From Klebsiella grimontii (GTDB lineage Bacteria; Pseudomonadota; Gammaproteobacteria; Enterobacterales; Enterobacteriaceae), in contig NZ_FZTC01000014.1 in NCBI RefSeq assembly GCF_900200035.1, positions 343,665 to 407,664 of the forward strand: 64,000 nt of DNA. The letters run 5' to 3'. The notes under the pieces are model-generated. The model worked only from the letters and a program-made list of their open reading frames with translations, searched no databases and was not told the origin of the DNA. The position numbers and the translations under genes were made by a program. Shown here piece by piece: positions 1 through 9,596 of this stretch; position 1 is the first letter of the stretch; each line of letters starts with the position of its first letter.

Positions 1-726
1 GACCAGCACCGCGTTGGTGCGTTCATCGGCCACTACGTTGGCCACCATTGAGCCGGGCAGCGCCGATTTGCTGGTGTCTTTGTTGAGTTCGGTCACCAGC
101 TTGACGACATCGGCGGCGGAGGCCCAGGACAGCGGAATGGTCACCACGCTGCGGTCTCCGGCGTTATCGACGCGCTCAACAATGGTCAGCAGGCGTTTAA
201 TCACCGCCGCGCGACCGGTCATCAGCAGAACGTTGGAAGGCTCATAGTGCACCACGCTGCCCGCGCCGGCGTTATCGTTGAGCTGGCGCAGCAGCGGCGC
301 CAGATCGCGGGCGGCGACGTTGGTCAGGGGCACGACGCGGGTGACGACCTCATCGCCAATACCCGGCGCGGCATCGCTCGCCACCGGCACCGCGGCGGTT
401 TTCGCGTCTTTCGAACGCACCACTTTCAGGACGCCGTTATTCATATTAATTACGGCGAAACCGTAGACATCAAGGACGCTGAGGAAGAACTGATAATATT
501 GTTCTTCGTTGAGCATATCGTAGCTGCGCACGGTAATGGTGCCGCGCACGCTGGGATCGATAATGACCGTTTTATTCAGGTTTTTACTCACCGTATTGAT
601 AAATTCCTGAATATCGGTGCCCTTGAAGCTGGCGGAAAACTCTTCCGCCGCGGCCGGTCTGAATAACAGCGCGGCGAATATCAGCAGCGTCAGGGAAAAT
701 GAGCGGATAACGTTGGCGATGATCAA
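1..726 (-). CDS. pulD: Type II secretion secretin PulD, 5' part only
   Basis: Outer-membrane secretin of the pullulanase type II secretion system (GspD family); the multimer forms the exit channel for PulA. Only the first 242 codons are present; the gene runs off the left edge (the full protein is about 660 residues). The translation begins MIIANVIRSFS, with a signal peptide ending near residue 27 (PAAA before EEFSAS), followed by the periplasmic N0 domain (about 28-106) and N1 and the start of N2, the ring-forming domains. The secretin channel and the C-terminal PulS-binding S domain lie outside. The start is TTG at 726-724, directly after the pulC stop codon with no intervening base, so translation is probably coupled to pulC. 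The frame is open to the window edge. Identity is secure because the protein matches the classical Klebsiella PulD N-terminus as I remember it. Confidence 0.95.
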   Translation of the reverse strand, partial: MIIANVIRSFSLTLLIFAALLFRPAAAEEFSASFKGTDIQEFINTVSKNLNKTVIIDPSVRGTITVRSYDMLNEEQYYQFFLSVLDVYGFAVINMNNGVLKVVRSKDAKTAAVPVASDAAPGIGDEVVTRVVPLTNVAARDLAPLLRQLNDNAGAGSVVHYEPSNVLLMTGRAAVIKRLLTIVERVDNAGDRSVVTIPLSWASAADVVKLVTELNKDTSKSALPGSMVANVVADERTNAVLV

Positions 727-1584
727 TTATTCATCCCTCAGGGCTAGATAAATATCGTTTTTCTGGCCGTCGCGTTCAACGGTAAGGGTTATTTCAGTTA
801 ATTCCGGCAGCTGGGCTAATACCTGGCGGGCCTGCTCTTTATCGCGTAAATCCAGACCGTTGAGGGCTATCGCCAGATCGTTTTCCCGGAGACCCGACTG
901 GCGAAATAGCGCCGGGTCTTTGCCCGGGTTCAGGCGATATCCGCTGAGTTTGTCGTTAACCATGACCGGCGAAATATTGAGGTAATGAAGAATATTTTGC
1001 GGCTGCGCCCGGAGCTCCTGCGCCAGGTGGCGGGCTGGCGGCGCGGCGCTATTTTTGCCGACGGCGGGCGGGTCGTTAAACAGCGGGATAGCCTCATTTC
1101 TGCCGCGGTAATTAACAATCAGGCGGTCGGGGAAAATGGCGACGATTTTCGCCTCTCCGCCCGGCGTATTATCGCCAATACCGAGGCTAACCTGTTGATT
1201 CCCTTTCATCATGATAGCGATGGCGCGGGACGGGTCGGTGCTGGCGAGCAGGCCGGTAACGCGCAGTTTGAGCGCCGAAACGGGCGCCTGGTCGAGGTTG
1301 CCGCCGGGCGCGGAGGCGGAGGTTTTCTCCGCAAGGCCAAACAGCGTAAAGCGCGGCAGCGCCGTTTCCGCGGAGGGGGCTGCGGGCGACGTCATATCGG
1401 CAGAGCTCAATGCGTTATCCGTAAAGTTTACCGGGAGAATTATTTTCCAGGTTAATTGCGCGAGCTGCTGGCAGATAAAAAATAATATGATGGAGGTCAC
1501 AATATGAGGCGCGTAATTAATTATTTTTTTATTTGGTATTGTTAATCTCATCACGGAATTATGCATTTTTATTCCTTTGCTCAT
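727..1584 (-). CDS. pulC: Type II secretion inner-membrane protein PulC
   Basis: GspC-family protein, first gene of the pulC-O secretion operon; it links the inner-membrane assembly platform to the secretin. Visible layout of the 285-residue form: short cytoplasmic N-terminus, one membrane segment around residues 28-46 (IVTSIILFFICQQLAQLTW), a Pro/Ala-rich linker, the homology region (about 100-180) that contacts secretin N0, and a C-terminal PDZ domain (about 200-285). The ATG at 1584 gives 285 aa; an in-frame ATG at 1566 has a better AAGGA ribosome site about 6 bases upstream and would give 279 aa, so the shorter form is quite possible. Its stop abuts the TTG start of pulD. It is transcribed divergently from pulA and probably shares its MalT control region. 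Confidence 0.95.
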   Translation of the reverse strand: MSKGIKMHNSVMRLTIPNKKIINYAPHIVTSIILFFICQQLAQLTWKIILPVNFTDNALSSADMTSPAAPSAETALPRFTLFGLAEKTSASAPGGNLDQAPVSALKLRVTGLLASTDPSRAIAIMMKGNQQVSLGIGDNTPGGEAKIVAIFPDRLIVNYRGRNEAIPLFNDPPAVGKNSAAPPARHLAQELRAQPQNILHYLNISPVMVNDKLSGYRLNPGKDPALFRQSGLRENDLAIALNGLDLRDKEQARQVLAQLPELTEITLTVERDGQKNDIYLALRDE

Positions 1585-1919
1585 TCTATTTCCCTCAGCA
1601 AAAGGTACCGCCCTACCGATATGGGTGGGGCATTTTTTATTTTTGAGCGTGCTTATTGCGGGAATCTGCGTAGGTCGCTGCGAATCATAAAGAGTTTGGC
1701 TATTGCGGTCGTCATTCCCTTTTTATTTTTTCTCCTCCGGCCGCCTACGCCCCCGGAGGAGGAGTGAATGGATGATTGAACCTAAGAGAGCAAGAATATC
1801 TAATTATCGACGCTTTAAAGATATGCTCGTCATTTCTTCATGGGGCTTAAGTGCGCCAGGAATAGTTTCGCGTATATAACACTTCATATAATTTAATCAG
1901 CATGTATAGGGACTATCGA
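1585..1919. promoter_or_regulatory. Divergent pulC/pulA control region with MalT-type boxes
   Basis: This 335-bp gap separates the divergent pulC and pulA genes. Between 1732 and 1775 it holds GGAGGA/GGATGA hexamers typical of MalT boxes: a perfect 9-bp inverted repeat CTCCTCCGG (1732-1740) and CCGGAGGAG (1753-1761) separated by 12 bases, then GGATGA at 1770-1775. MalT, the maltotriose-activated regulator, is known to activate pul transcription in Klebsiella, and these boxes are the expected target. Small open frames inside the region have no family resemblance and are not called. Exact -10 elements were not assigned; the A/T-rich 1810-1900 stretch leads into the pulA ribosome site AGGGA at 1907-1911. 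Confidence 0.75.
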
Positions 1920-4900
1920 ATGCTCAGATATACCCGTAATGCCCTGGTTCTGGGATCGCTGGTTTTACTTAGCGGCTGCGATAACGGATCCTCTTCTTCT
2001 TCCTCTGGAAATCCCGACACTCCTGGTAATCAGGATGTGGTTGTACGTTTACCTGACGTTGCGGTGCCCGGCGAAGCGGTCACGGCAGTAGAAAACCAGG
2101 CGGTCATCCACCTGGTGGATATTGCCGGGATCACCAGCAGTAGCGCGGCGGACTACAGCAGCAAAAACCTCTATCTCTGGAACAATGAAACCTGCGACGC
2201 GCTGAGCGCGCCGGTGGCCGACTGGAATGACGTCAGCACCACGCCGAGCGGCAGCGATAAATATGGCCCGTACTGGGTGATCCCGCTCAACAAAGAGAGC
2301 GGCTGTATCAACGTCATCGTTCGCGACGGCACCGATAAGCTGATCGATAGCGACCTGCGGGTGGCGTTTGGCGACTTCACCGATCGTACGGTATCGGTGA
2401 TTGCCGGTAACAGCGCGGTCTATGACTCCCGCGCCGACGCCTTCCGCGCCGCTTTTGGCGTCGCGCTGGCCGAAGCCCACTGGGTCGACAAAAATACGCT
2501 GCTGTGGCCGGGCGGGCAGGATAAGCCCATCGTGCGCCTCTACTACAGCCGCAGCAGTAAAGTGGCGGCCGACGGCGAAGGCAAATTTACCGACCGCTAC
2601 CTGAAGCTGACGCCGACTACCGTCAGCCAGCAGGTCAGCATGCGCTTCCCGCACCTTTCCAGCTATGCGGCCTTTAAGCTGCCGGACAACGCCAACGTGG
2701 ACGAGCTGCTGCAGGGCGAAACGGTCGCCATTGCCGCCGCAGAGGACGGGATCCTGATTTCCGCCACCCAGGTGCAGACGGCGGGCGTCCTGGATGACGC
2801 CTATGCCGAAGCGGCGGAAGCCCTGAGCTACGGCGCGCAGCTGGCCGACGGCGGCGTCACCTTCCGCGTTTGGGCGCCGACTGCCCAGCAGGTGGATGTG
2901 GTGGTCTACAGCGCCGATAAGAAAGTCATTGGCAGCCATCCTATGACCCGCGACAGCGCTTCCGGCGCGTGGTCATGGCAGGGCGGCAGCGATCTGAAAG
3001 GCGCGTTCTACCGCTATGCGATGACGGTTTATCACCCGCAGTCGCGTAAGGTTGAACAGTACGAAGTCACCGACCCGTATGCGCATAGCCTGTCGACCAA
3101 CTCGGAGTACAGCCAGGTGGTCGATCTCAACGACAGCGCCCTGAAGCCTGACGGCTGGGACAACCTGACGATGCCGCACGCCCAGAAGACGAAAGCGGAT
3201 TTAGCGAAGATGACGATCCATGAATCGCATATTCGCGATCTCTCCGCCTGGGACCAGACCGTTCCGGCCGAACTGCGCGGTAAATACCTTGCGCTGACCG
3301 CCGGCGACAGCAATATGGTGCAGCATCTGAAGACGCTCTCCGCTTCAGGTGTGACGCACGTTGAGCTGCTGCCGGTCTTCGATCTGGCGACGGTGAACGA
3401 GTTCAGCGACAAGGTCGCCGATATTCAGCAACCGTTCAGTCGCCTGTGTGAAGTGAACAGCGCGGTGAAAAGCAGCGAGTTCGCCGGATACTGCGACAGC
3501 GGCTCCACGGTGGAAGAGGTACTGAATCAGCTTAAGCAGAGCGATAGCCAGGATAATCCGCAGGTGCAGGCGCTGAATACGCTGGTGGCGCAGACCGACT
3601 CCTACAACTGGGGCTACGATCCGTTCCACTACACGGTTCCGGAAGGATCCTACGCGACCGATCCGGAAGGCACGACGCGCATCAAAGAGTTCCGCACCAT
3701 GATTCAGGCGATCAAGCAGGATCTGGGGATGAACGTCATTATGGACGTGGTCTACAACCACACCAACGCCGCGGGTCCGACCGATCGCACGTCGGTACTG
3801 GATAAGATCGTACCCTGGTACTATCAGCGTCTGAATGAAACCACCGGCAGCGTCGAATCCGCCACCTGCTGTTCCGACTCCGCGCCGGAGCATCGGATGT
3901 TCGCCAAGCTGATCGCCGACTCGCTGGCGGTATGGACCACCGATTATAAAATCGATGGTTTCCGCTTCGACCTGATGGGCTATCACCCGAAAGCGCAAAT
4001 TCTGTCGGCGTGGGAGCGCATTAAGGCCCTGAACCCGGATATCTACTTCTTCGGCGAAGGCTGGGACTCTAACCAGAGCGATCGTTTTGAAATCGCCTCG
4101 CAGATCAACCTGAAAGGTACCGGTATCGGCACGTTCTCCGATCGCCTGCGCGATTCCGTGCGCGGCGGCGGCCCGTTCGATTCCGGCGATGCGCTGCGTC
4201 AGAACCAGGGCATCGGCAGCGGCGCGGGCGTGTTGCCAAACGAACTCGCCAGCCTGAGCGATGACCAGGTCCGCCATCTGGCCGATCTGACCCGTCTGGG
4301 GATGGCCGGTAACCTCGCTGACTTTGTGATGATCGACAAAGACGGCGCGGCGAAGAAAGGCAGCGAAATTGACTATAACGGCGCGCCTGGCGGCTACGCC
4401 GCAGACCCGACGGAAGTCGTCAACTATGTTTCGAAACACGACAACCAGACGCTGTGGGACATGATCAGCTACAAAGCGTCCCAGGAAGCCGATCTGGCGA
4501 CCCGCGTTCGCATGCAGGCCGTTTCGCTGGCGACGGTGATGCTGGGGCAGGGGATCGCGTTCGATCAGCAGGGCTCTGAACTGCTGCGTTCGAAATCCTT
4601 TACCCGCGACTCCTACGACTCCGGCGACTGGTTCAACCGCGTGGATTATTCCCTGCAGGATAATAACTACAACGTTGGTATGCCGCGCATCAGCGATGAC
4701 GGCAGCAACTATGAGGTGATTACTCGCGTCAAAGAGATGGTTGCCACCCCGGGCGAAGCGGAGCTGAAGCAGATGACCGCGTTCTACCAGGAGCTGACCG
4801 AGCTGCGGAAATCCTCGCCGTTGTTCACATTGGGCGATGGCAGCGCGGTAATGAAGCGCGTTGATTTCCGTAATACCGGTTCCGACCAACAGGCCGGTCT

Positions 4901-5192
4901 GCTGGTGATGACCGTGGATGACGGGATGAAAGCGGGCGCCAGCCTGGATAGCCGCCTTGACGGTCTGGTGGTGGCGATTAACGCCGCGCCGGAAAGCCGC
5001 ACGCTGAATGAGTTTGCCGGTGAAACGCTGCAGCTGAGCGCGATCCAGCAGACGGCGGGCGAAAACTCGCTGGCAAACGGCGTGCAGATTGCCGCTGATG
5101 GCACCGTCACTCTGCCGGCCTGGTCCGTTGCGGTGCTGGAACTGCCGCAGGGCGAAGCCCAGGGCGCCGGGCTGCCGGTAAGCAGTAAGTAA
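1920..5192 (+). CDS. pulA: Pullulanase, secreted surface lipoprotein
   Basis: Debranching enzyme that hydrolyses alpha-1,6 bonds in pullulan and branched maltodextrins; type II secretion carries it to the cell surface. The protein is 1090 aa from the ATG at 1920, preceded by AGGGA; an ATG 18 bases upstream is in frame but poorly placed. The lipobox LLSGC puts the lipidated Cys at residue 20, followed by Asp21 (the +2 Asp inner-membrane retention signal known for PulA) and a Ser-rich linker. Then come N-terminal carbohydrate-binding domains, a CBM48-type module (about 305-400) and a GH13 barrel: YNWGYDP, DVVYNH, GFRFD (nucleophile Asp684), FFGEGWD (acid/base Glu713) and HDN (Asp841). A C-terminal beta domain ends the protein. 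All catalytic motifs are intact. It is followed by pulB after a hairpin. Confidence 0.97.
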   Translation: MLRYTRNALVLGSLVLLSGCDNGSSSSSSGNPDTPGNQDVVVRLPDVAVPGEAVTAVENQAVIHLVDIAGITSSSAADYSSKNLYLWNNETCDALSAPVADWNDVSTTPSGSDKYGPYWVIPLNKESGCINVIVRDGTDKLIDSDLRVAFGDFTDRTVSVIAGNSAVYDSRADAFRAAFGVALAEAHWVDKNTLLWPGGQDKPIVRLYYSRSSKVAADGEGKFTDRYLKLTPTTVSQQVSMRFPHLSSYAAFKLPDNANVDELLQGETVAIAAAEDGILISATQVQTAGVLDDAYAEAAEALSYGAQLADGGVTFRVWAPTAQQVDVVVYSADKKVIGSHPMTRDSASGAWSWQGGSDLKGAFYRYAMTVYHPQSRKVEQYEVTDPYAHSLSTNSEYSQVVDLNDSALKPDGWDNLTMPHAQKTKADLAKMTIHESHIRDLSAWDQTVPAELRGKYLALTAGDSNMVQHLKTLSASGVTHVELLPVFDLATVNEFSDKVADIQQPFSRLCEVNSAVKSSEFAGYCDSGSTVEEVLNQLKQSDSQDNPQVQALNTLVAQTDSYNWGYDPFHYTVPEGSYATDPEGTTRIKEFRTMIQAIKQDLGMNVIMDVVYNHTNAAGPTDRTSVLDKIVPWYYQRLNETTGSVESATCCSDSAPEHRMFAKLIADSLAVWTTDYKIDGFRFDLMGYHPKAQILSAWERIKALNPDIYFFGEGWDSNQSDRFEIASQINLKGTGIGTFSDRLRDSVRGGGPFDSGDALRQNQGIGSGAGVLPNELASLSDDQVRHLADLTRLGMAGNLADFVMIDKDGAAKKGSEIDYNGAPGGYAADPTEVVNYVSKHDNQTLWDMISYKASQEADLATRVRMQAVSLATVMLGQGIAFDQQGSELLRSKSFTRDSYDSGDWFNRVDYSLQDNNYNVGMPRISDDGSNYEVITRVKEMVATPGEAELKQMTAFYQELTELRKSSPLFTLGDGSAVMKRVDFRNTGSDQQAGLLVMTVDDGMKAGASLDSRLDGLVVAINAAPESRTLNEFAGETLQLSAIQQTAGENSLANGVQIAADGTVTLPAWSVAVLELPQGEAQGAGLPVSSK

Positions 5193-5202
5193 AACCTTAA
5201 CC

Positions 5203-5236
5203 TCCCGGCCCGCGGCGTCAAAACCCCGGGCCGGGA
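5203..5236 (+). other. Strong hairpin between pulA and pulB
   Basis: A perfect 10-bp inverted repeat, TCCCGGCCCG (5203-5212) and CGGGCCGGGA (5227-5236), forms a very GC-rich stem with a 14-base loop just after the pulA stop. There is no T tract, so it is more likely a transcript-stabilising or attenuating hairpin that lowers pulB expression than a full terminator. Confidence 0.6.
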
Positions 5237-5263
5237 TGGCGTGTCTTGATTAAGGAGAAGCCG

Positions 5264-5788
5264 GTGCTTGTTCGCCCGCAAGAGCCGTACCCGCAGTCCG
5301 AGCCCCCGGCGGCGGTAGGAAGAATGGTGCAGATCCCCTACGTGACCGTACCGCTGTACGCCGCGCTGCTGATTGCGCTCGGATGGTTCGGCGGCGAGCA
5401 GTGGCGGAACAAGCCCGAGCCGCAGCCGATGAGGCAGTCGGTAGCCCATGCGGCGTTAGTCCCGCTGAACCAACCGGCGGTCAAAGCTGCCGTGGCGCCG
5501 GTTAACGCCGGGCCCGAAATTCAGGCTGAACCGGAAATAGCGATAGATGAAGATAACCTGCCGCCTCTGCGCTACAGCGCGCACGTCTACGCTTCACTGG
5601 CGGATAAACGCAGCATTGTATTAAACGGACAGTCCTGGAAGGAGGGCGACTCGCCGCTGGCGAACCTGGTTATCGAGCAGATTCAGCAGGACCTCACCGT
5701 ATTTAGCTTCAACGGTAAAACGTTTACCCTCGCGGCGCTGGATGACTGGCCGGGCGGGGCGATTGAGGAGAGTCCGCAGGCAGAATAA
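5264..5788 (+). CDS. pulB: PulB, GspB-family type II secretion accessory protein
   Basis: Second gene of the pulAB unit. The 174-aa protein starts at GTG 5264, with AAGGAGAA at 5252-5259 as ribosome site; a TTG 18 bases upstream lies before that site and is rejected. Visible features: short cytoplasmic N-terminus rich in Pro/Gln, one membrane segment around residues 27-45 (VPLYAALLIALGWFGGEQW), a Pro-rich periplasmic linker, and a C-terminal globular domain (about 100-165) with the pattern YSAHVYAS...RSIVLNGQSW...EGD typical of GspB C-terminal domains. In other species GspB with GspA helps secretin assembly; there is no gspA-like gene beside it. From memory, PulB is dispensable for pullulanase secretion in reconstituted systems, so its role is uncertain. 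Confidence 0.9.
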   Translation: MLVRPQEPYPQSEPPAAVGRMVQIPYVTVPLYAALLIALGWFGGEQWRNKPEPQPMRQSVAHAALVPLNQPAVKAAVAPVNAGPEIQAEPEIAIDEDNLPPLRYSAHVYASLADKRSIVLNGQSWKEGDSPLANLVIEQIQQDLTVFSFNGKTFTLAALDDWPGGAIEESPQAE

Positions 5789-5816
5789 AATAGCGCTGGC
5801 GGAATATAAATAAGCG

Positions 5817-6194
5817 CTATTTATTGTCGCGCAGGCTATCAATAAAGGGCGCCAGCTGGCGATTAAACTGGCTGCATTTTGTCGCTTCCGGGGTACTGTC
5901 CTGCTGGAGCTGTTGATATAGCTGCGTGCTGCGCTGGCTTAAAAGATTCGCGTCAATATTCGCCCATCCGCGCTTTTTACCCACGTTTATTGCCGCACGG
6001 TTAATCGCTTCATCGGCGGGCAGATCGCTGCGGTTGCACTTATTCTTCAGATAGCGCGCCCCGGCGGCGACGGAGGCAAGCTGCTCTAGCTGGGCCTGAC
6101 CGCTCACGGCAGGACTGAGGGTTGTCGGGCGATTTTGCTGACAACCTGAGAGCAGGGCGGCCGCCATCAGCGGAAATAGAATAAAGTTGCGCAT
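5817..6194 (-). CDS. pulS: PulS, lipoprotein pilotin for the PulD secretin
   Basis: Outer-membrane lipoprotein that binds the C-terminal S domain of PulD and pilots it through the Lol pathway to the outer membrane. The 125-aa precursor has a lipobox ALLSGC with the lipidated Cys at residue 18 followed by Gln (outer-membrane sorting). The mature part is an alpha-helical domain with two cysteines (in NKCNRSD and TKCSQF), likely a disulfide as in known pilotins. It is convergent with pulB (28 bases between stops) and separated from the other pul genes in orientation. No clear Shine-Dalgarno sequence precedes the ATG: the 25 bases upstream are A/T-rich without GGA. Confidence 0.95.
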   Translation of the reverse strand: MRNFILFPLMAAALLSGCQQNRPTTLSPAVSGQAQLEQLASVAAGARYLKNKCNRSDLPADEAINRAAINVGKKRGWANIDANLLSQRSTQLYQQLQQDSTPEATKCSQFNRQLAPFIDSLRDNK

Positions 6195-6766
6195 AATATA
6201 TTAATCGGAAAAATTAATTGGCTGACAGTTTAACAAATATTTATCCGTAGTCATCAGAAAATCTGCCAAATTATCAATGTTAAGCCGCTCGCGTTTTTAT
6301 CATTGCGCGCTTTTAAATTTCTTTTTCTTTCATCTGCGTTATTTCTTTTTGCTGGCGGAAATACTATTTTCCGGCGTTACCGTTCCGCTTTCTTTTGGCG
6401 GTATGCAGAAGGAGACGGGCGGACATGTTTATGTTGTTAAAAAACATAATAATTTCCCTTTTGTTACCTGATGAGCATGTAAAATGCTGGTTAAGAATGT
6501 CACGGTTTAGTGCTATCCTGTATCGCCTGGACAATCAGTTCCGTGTCCCGAACTATTCTGTCGATGAAGCCGGTAACAATGTGATTTGTATGGTGAATTT
6601 TTAAAGTGAAAATCATGCGAGCGACATGATAACGCGTCGCGCAGTTCATAAATGGTCGCCTGAAAGCCAAAACGGTCGGGCGTCAATTTGAGAGATTTCT
6701 TCTTTCCCCCAATCGGGGAAACATTGAGAATCAGGCTTTTACGCCTGTAAGTTGCGGAGAAAAAGC
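6195..6766. other. AT-rich gene-free junction between pul locus and mrcB
   Basis: No gene is supported in these 572 bases. The left 400 bases are clearly AT-richer than the flanking genes and carry only short frames (6277-6471, 6395-6604) without recognisable product. The pulS promoter should lie near the left end and the mrcB promoter near the right. Close to mrcB a hairpin TTTCCCC (6703-6709) / GGGGAAA (6715-6721) sits in the presumed leader. In E. coli K-12 the gene left of mrcB is hrpB; here the pul locus takes that position, so this stretch may be the scar of that rearrangement. Confidence 0.6.
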
Positions 6767-9322
6767 ATGGCGGGAGATGACCGCGAGCCGATCGGACGTA
6801 AGGGGAGACCCTCGCGCCCGGCAAAACAAAAGGTAACTCGCCGTCGGGTTCGGGAAGAGGACTACGACGACGATTACGATGATGACTATGAGGATGAAAA
6901 ACCGATGCCGCGGAAAGGAAAAGGCAAAGGCGGTAAACCCCCTCGTCGTAAACGGGCCTGGCTATGGCTGCTGATTAAGATTGGGGTCGTCTGCGCGGTG
7001 TTGATTGCCGCCTATGGCGTCTACCTCGATCAGAAAATCCGTAGCCGCATTGACGGTAAAGTCTGGGATCTGCCCGCCGCGGTCTATGGCCGGATGGTCA
7101 ACCTTGAGCCGGATATGCAGATCAGCAAAAACGAAATGGTGCGTCTGCTTAACGCCACGCAGTATCGCCAGGTGAGCGCGATGACGCGCCCGGGCGAATA
7201 TACGGTACAGGCCAACAGCATCGAGATGATCCGCCGTCCGTTCGATTTCCCGGACAGTAAAGAAGGACAGGTGCGCGCGCGTCTGACCTTCAACGGCGAT
7301 CGCCTGGATACCATCGAGAATATGGATAATAACCGCCAGTTCGGTTTCTTCCGTCTCGATCCGCGCCTGATCACCATGCTGCAATCGGCCAACGGCGAAC
7401 AGCGTCTGTTTGTTAAGCGCAACGGCTTCCCGGATCTGCTGGTCGATACCCTGCTGGCGACGGAAGACCGCCATTTCTACGAACACGACGGCATCAGCCT
7501 CTACTCGATTGGCCGCGCGGTGCTGGCGAACCTGACCGCCGGGCGTACGGTGCAGGGGGCGAGTACGCTGACCCAGCAGCTGGTGAAGAACCTGTTCCTC
7601 TCCAGCGAACGTTCCTACTGGCGTAAGGCTAACGAAGCCTATATGGCGCTGATCGTTGATGCCCGCTACAGCAAGGATCGTATCCTTGAGCTGTATATGA
7701 ACGAAGTGTATCTCGGTCAGAGCGGCGATAACGAGATCCGCGGCTTCCCGCTGGCGAGCCTCTATTACTTTGGCCGTCCGGTGGAAGAGCTGAGCCTCGA
7801 TCAGCAGGCGCTGCTGGTGGGGATGGTAAAAGGCGCGTCGGTCTACAACCCATGGCGTAACCCAAAACTGGCGCTGGAGCGACGCAACCTCGTGCTGCGT
7901 CTGCTGCAGCAGCAGCAGGTTATCGATCAAGAGCTGTATGACATGCTGAGCGCGCGTCCGCTGGGCGTACAGCCGCGCGGCGGGGTTATCTCTCCGCAGC
8001 CGGCGTTTATGCAGATGGTGCGCCAGGAGCTGCAGGCGAAACTGGGCGACAAAGTGAAAGATCTCTCCGGCGTGAAGATCTTCACCACCTTCGACTCAGT
8101 CGCGCAGGATGCGGCGGAAAAGGCGGCGACGGAAGGTATTCCGGCGCTGAAGAAACAGCGTAAGCTGCCGGATCTGGAAACCGCGATGGTGGTCGTCGAT
8201 CGCTTCACCGGCGAGGTGCGGGCGATGGTCGGCGGGGCGGAGCCGCAGTTTGCCGGCTATAACCGCGCAATGCAGGCGCGCCGTTCAATTGGTTCACTGG
8301 CAAAACCGGCGACCTATTTGACCGCGCTAAGCCAGCCGAACCAGTATCGCCTCAATACCTGGATTGCCGATGCGCCTATCTCGATTCGCCTGTCTAATGG
8401 CCAGACGTGGTCGCCGCAGAACGACGACCGTCGCTACAGCGATAGCGGTAAGGTGATGCTGGTCGATGCGCTGACGCGTTCGATGAACGTGCCGACGGTG
8501 AACCTCGGGATGGCGCTGGGCCTGCCGGCGGTGGTCGATACCTGGACTAAACTGGGCGCGCCGAAGAATCAGCTGAACGCGGTTCCGTCGATGCTGCTGG
8601 GGGCGCTGAACCTGACGCCGATTGAAGTGGCGCAGGCGTTCCAGACCATCGCCAGCGGGGGCAACCGCGCGCCGCTGTCAGCGCTGCGTTCCGTTATCGC
8701 CGAAGATGGTACCGTGCTCTATCAGAGCTATCCGCAGGCGGAGCGCGCGGTGCCGGCCCAGGCGGCTTACATGACGCTATGGACCATGCAGCAGGTTGTG
8801 CAGCGCGGTACCGGTCGCCAGCTGGGCGCGAAGTATCCGGGCCTGCATCTGGCGGGTAAAACCGGGACCACCAACAACAACGTTGATACCTGGTTTGCCG
8901 GTATTGACGGTGGTCAGGTGACCATTACCTGGGTGGGTCGCGATAATAACCAGCCGACCAAGCTGTACGGCGCCAGCGGCGCAATGTCCATTTACCAGCG
9001 CTATCTGGCAAACCAGACCCCGACCCCGCTGGTGCTGACGCCGCCGGAAGACGTGGTGGATATGGGCGTCGATGGCAGCGGTAACTTTGTCTGCAGCGGC
9101 GGCATGCGCTCGCTGCCGGTATGGACCACCACGCCGGACGCGCTGTGCCGCCAGGGCGAACAGATCCAACAGCAGCAGCTCCAGCAGCAGCAGGCGAATA
9201 ATCCGTTCAACCAGTCCGGGCAGCAGCCGCAACAGCAGCAAAACCAGCAGCAGCAACCGCCGAAGCAGGAGAAGAGCGATGGCGTCGCGGGCTGGATTAA
9301 GGATATGTTCGGCAGTAATTAA
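6767..9322 (+). CDS. mrcB: Bifunctional penicillin-binding protein 1B
   Basis: Class A PBP that polymerises lipid II and cross-links peptidoglycan at the inner membrane. The protein is 851 aa from ATG 6767, chosen because GGAGA lies just upstream at 6756-6760; an in-frame TTG 15 bases upstream is rejected. Order: basic/acidic cytoplasmic tail with an Asp/Tyr-rich stretch (about 27-45), membrane segment near 64-88, UB2H-like domain, GT51 glycosyltransferase with [10 protein letters not shown] (Glu233) and LTQQLVKN, and the transpeptidase with SLAK (Ser510), SMN and KTGT. Glu233 and Ser510 carry the E. coli numbering. The C-terminus has a long Gln-rich low-complexity tail before [12 protein letters not shown]. 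It is followed by an intrinsic terminator. Confidence 0.97.
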
Positions 9323-9379
9323 CGTTCCGCTTCATCCTTTAAGCCGACGCTTCGTCGTTTAAATGGATGCTAAAATAGT

Positions 9380-9414
9380 GGCCCTCTAATACCTCAGTAT
9401 TAGGGGGCCTTTTT
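9380..9414 (+). terminator. Intrinsic terminator after mrcB
   Basis: A 13-bp stem (9380-9392 with 9397-9409, one G-T wobble) with loop CTCA, followed directly by a T run at 9410-9414. It closes mrcB and separates it from the iron-regulated fhu operon. Confidence 0.85.
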
Positions 9415-9544
9415 ATATCGATAAATTAATTAACACCCGCTTAACTCCACACTTACCGTCTGGTTATTTATTCATCCTTTGATATTTCGTCAGGGGCATA
9501 TTTCTTGCCTTGCCGCGATCGTTTCGCCTATTATGTCAGCCGTT

Positions 9545-9563
9545 ATAATAATAATTCTCGTTT
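9545..9563 (-). promoter_or_regulatory. Probable Fur-binding site upstream of fhuA
   Basis: Read on the minus strand, 9547-9559 is GAGAATTATTATT, close to the core GATAATNATTATC of the Fur consensus. It lies about 40 bases before the fhuA start, where Fur repression is expected for ferrichrome uptake genes. The assignment is by eye; neighbouring AT-rich repeats make the exact register uncertain. Confidence 0.6.
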
Positions 9564-9596
9564 ACGTTATCATTCACTTCTATTAGAGATATACCC

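Noticed and set aside
3345..4889. 514-codon minus-strand open frame across pulA
   Set aside because: It lies antisense to the GH13 catalytic region of pulA in a GC-rich gene; its product has no recognisable motif and is a codon-bias shadow.
6277..6604. Two small open frames in the pulS-mrcB gap
   Set aside because: No ribosome site at a proper distance, no family resemblance and AT-rich low-quality composition; treated as gene-free.
6962..7930. 322-codon minus-strand open frame across mrcB
   Set aside because: Antisense to the mrcB glycosyltransferase domain; His/Gln-rich composition typical of reverse-strand shadows.
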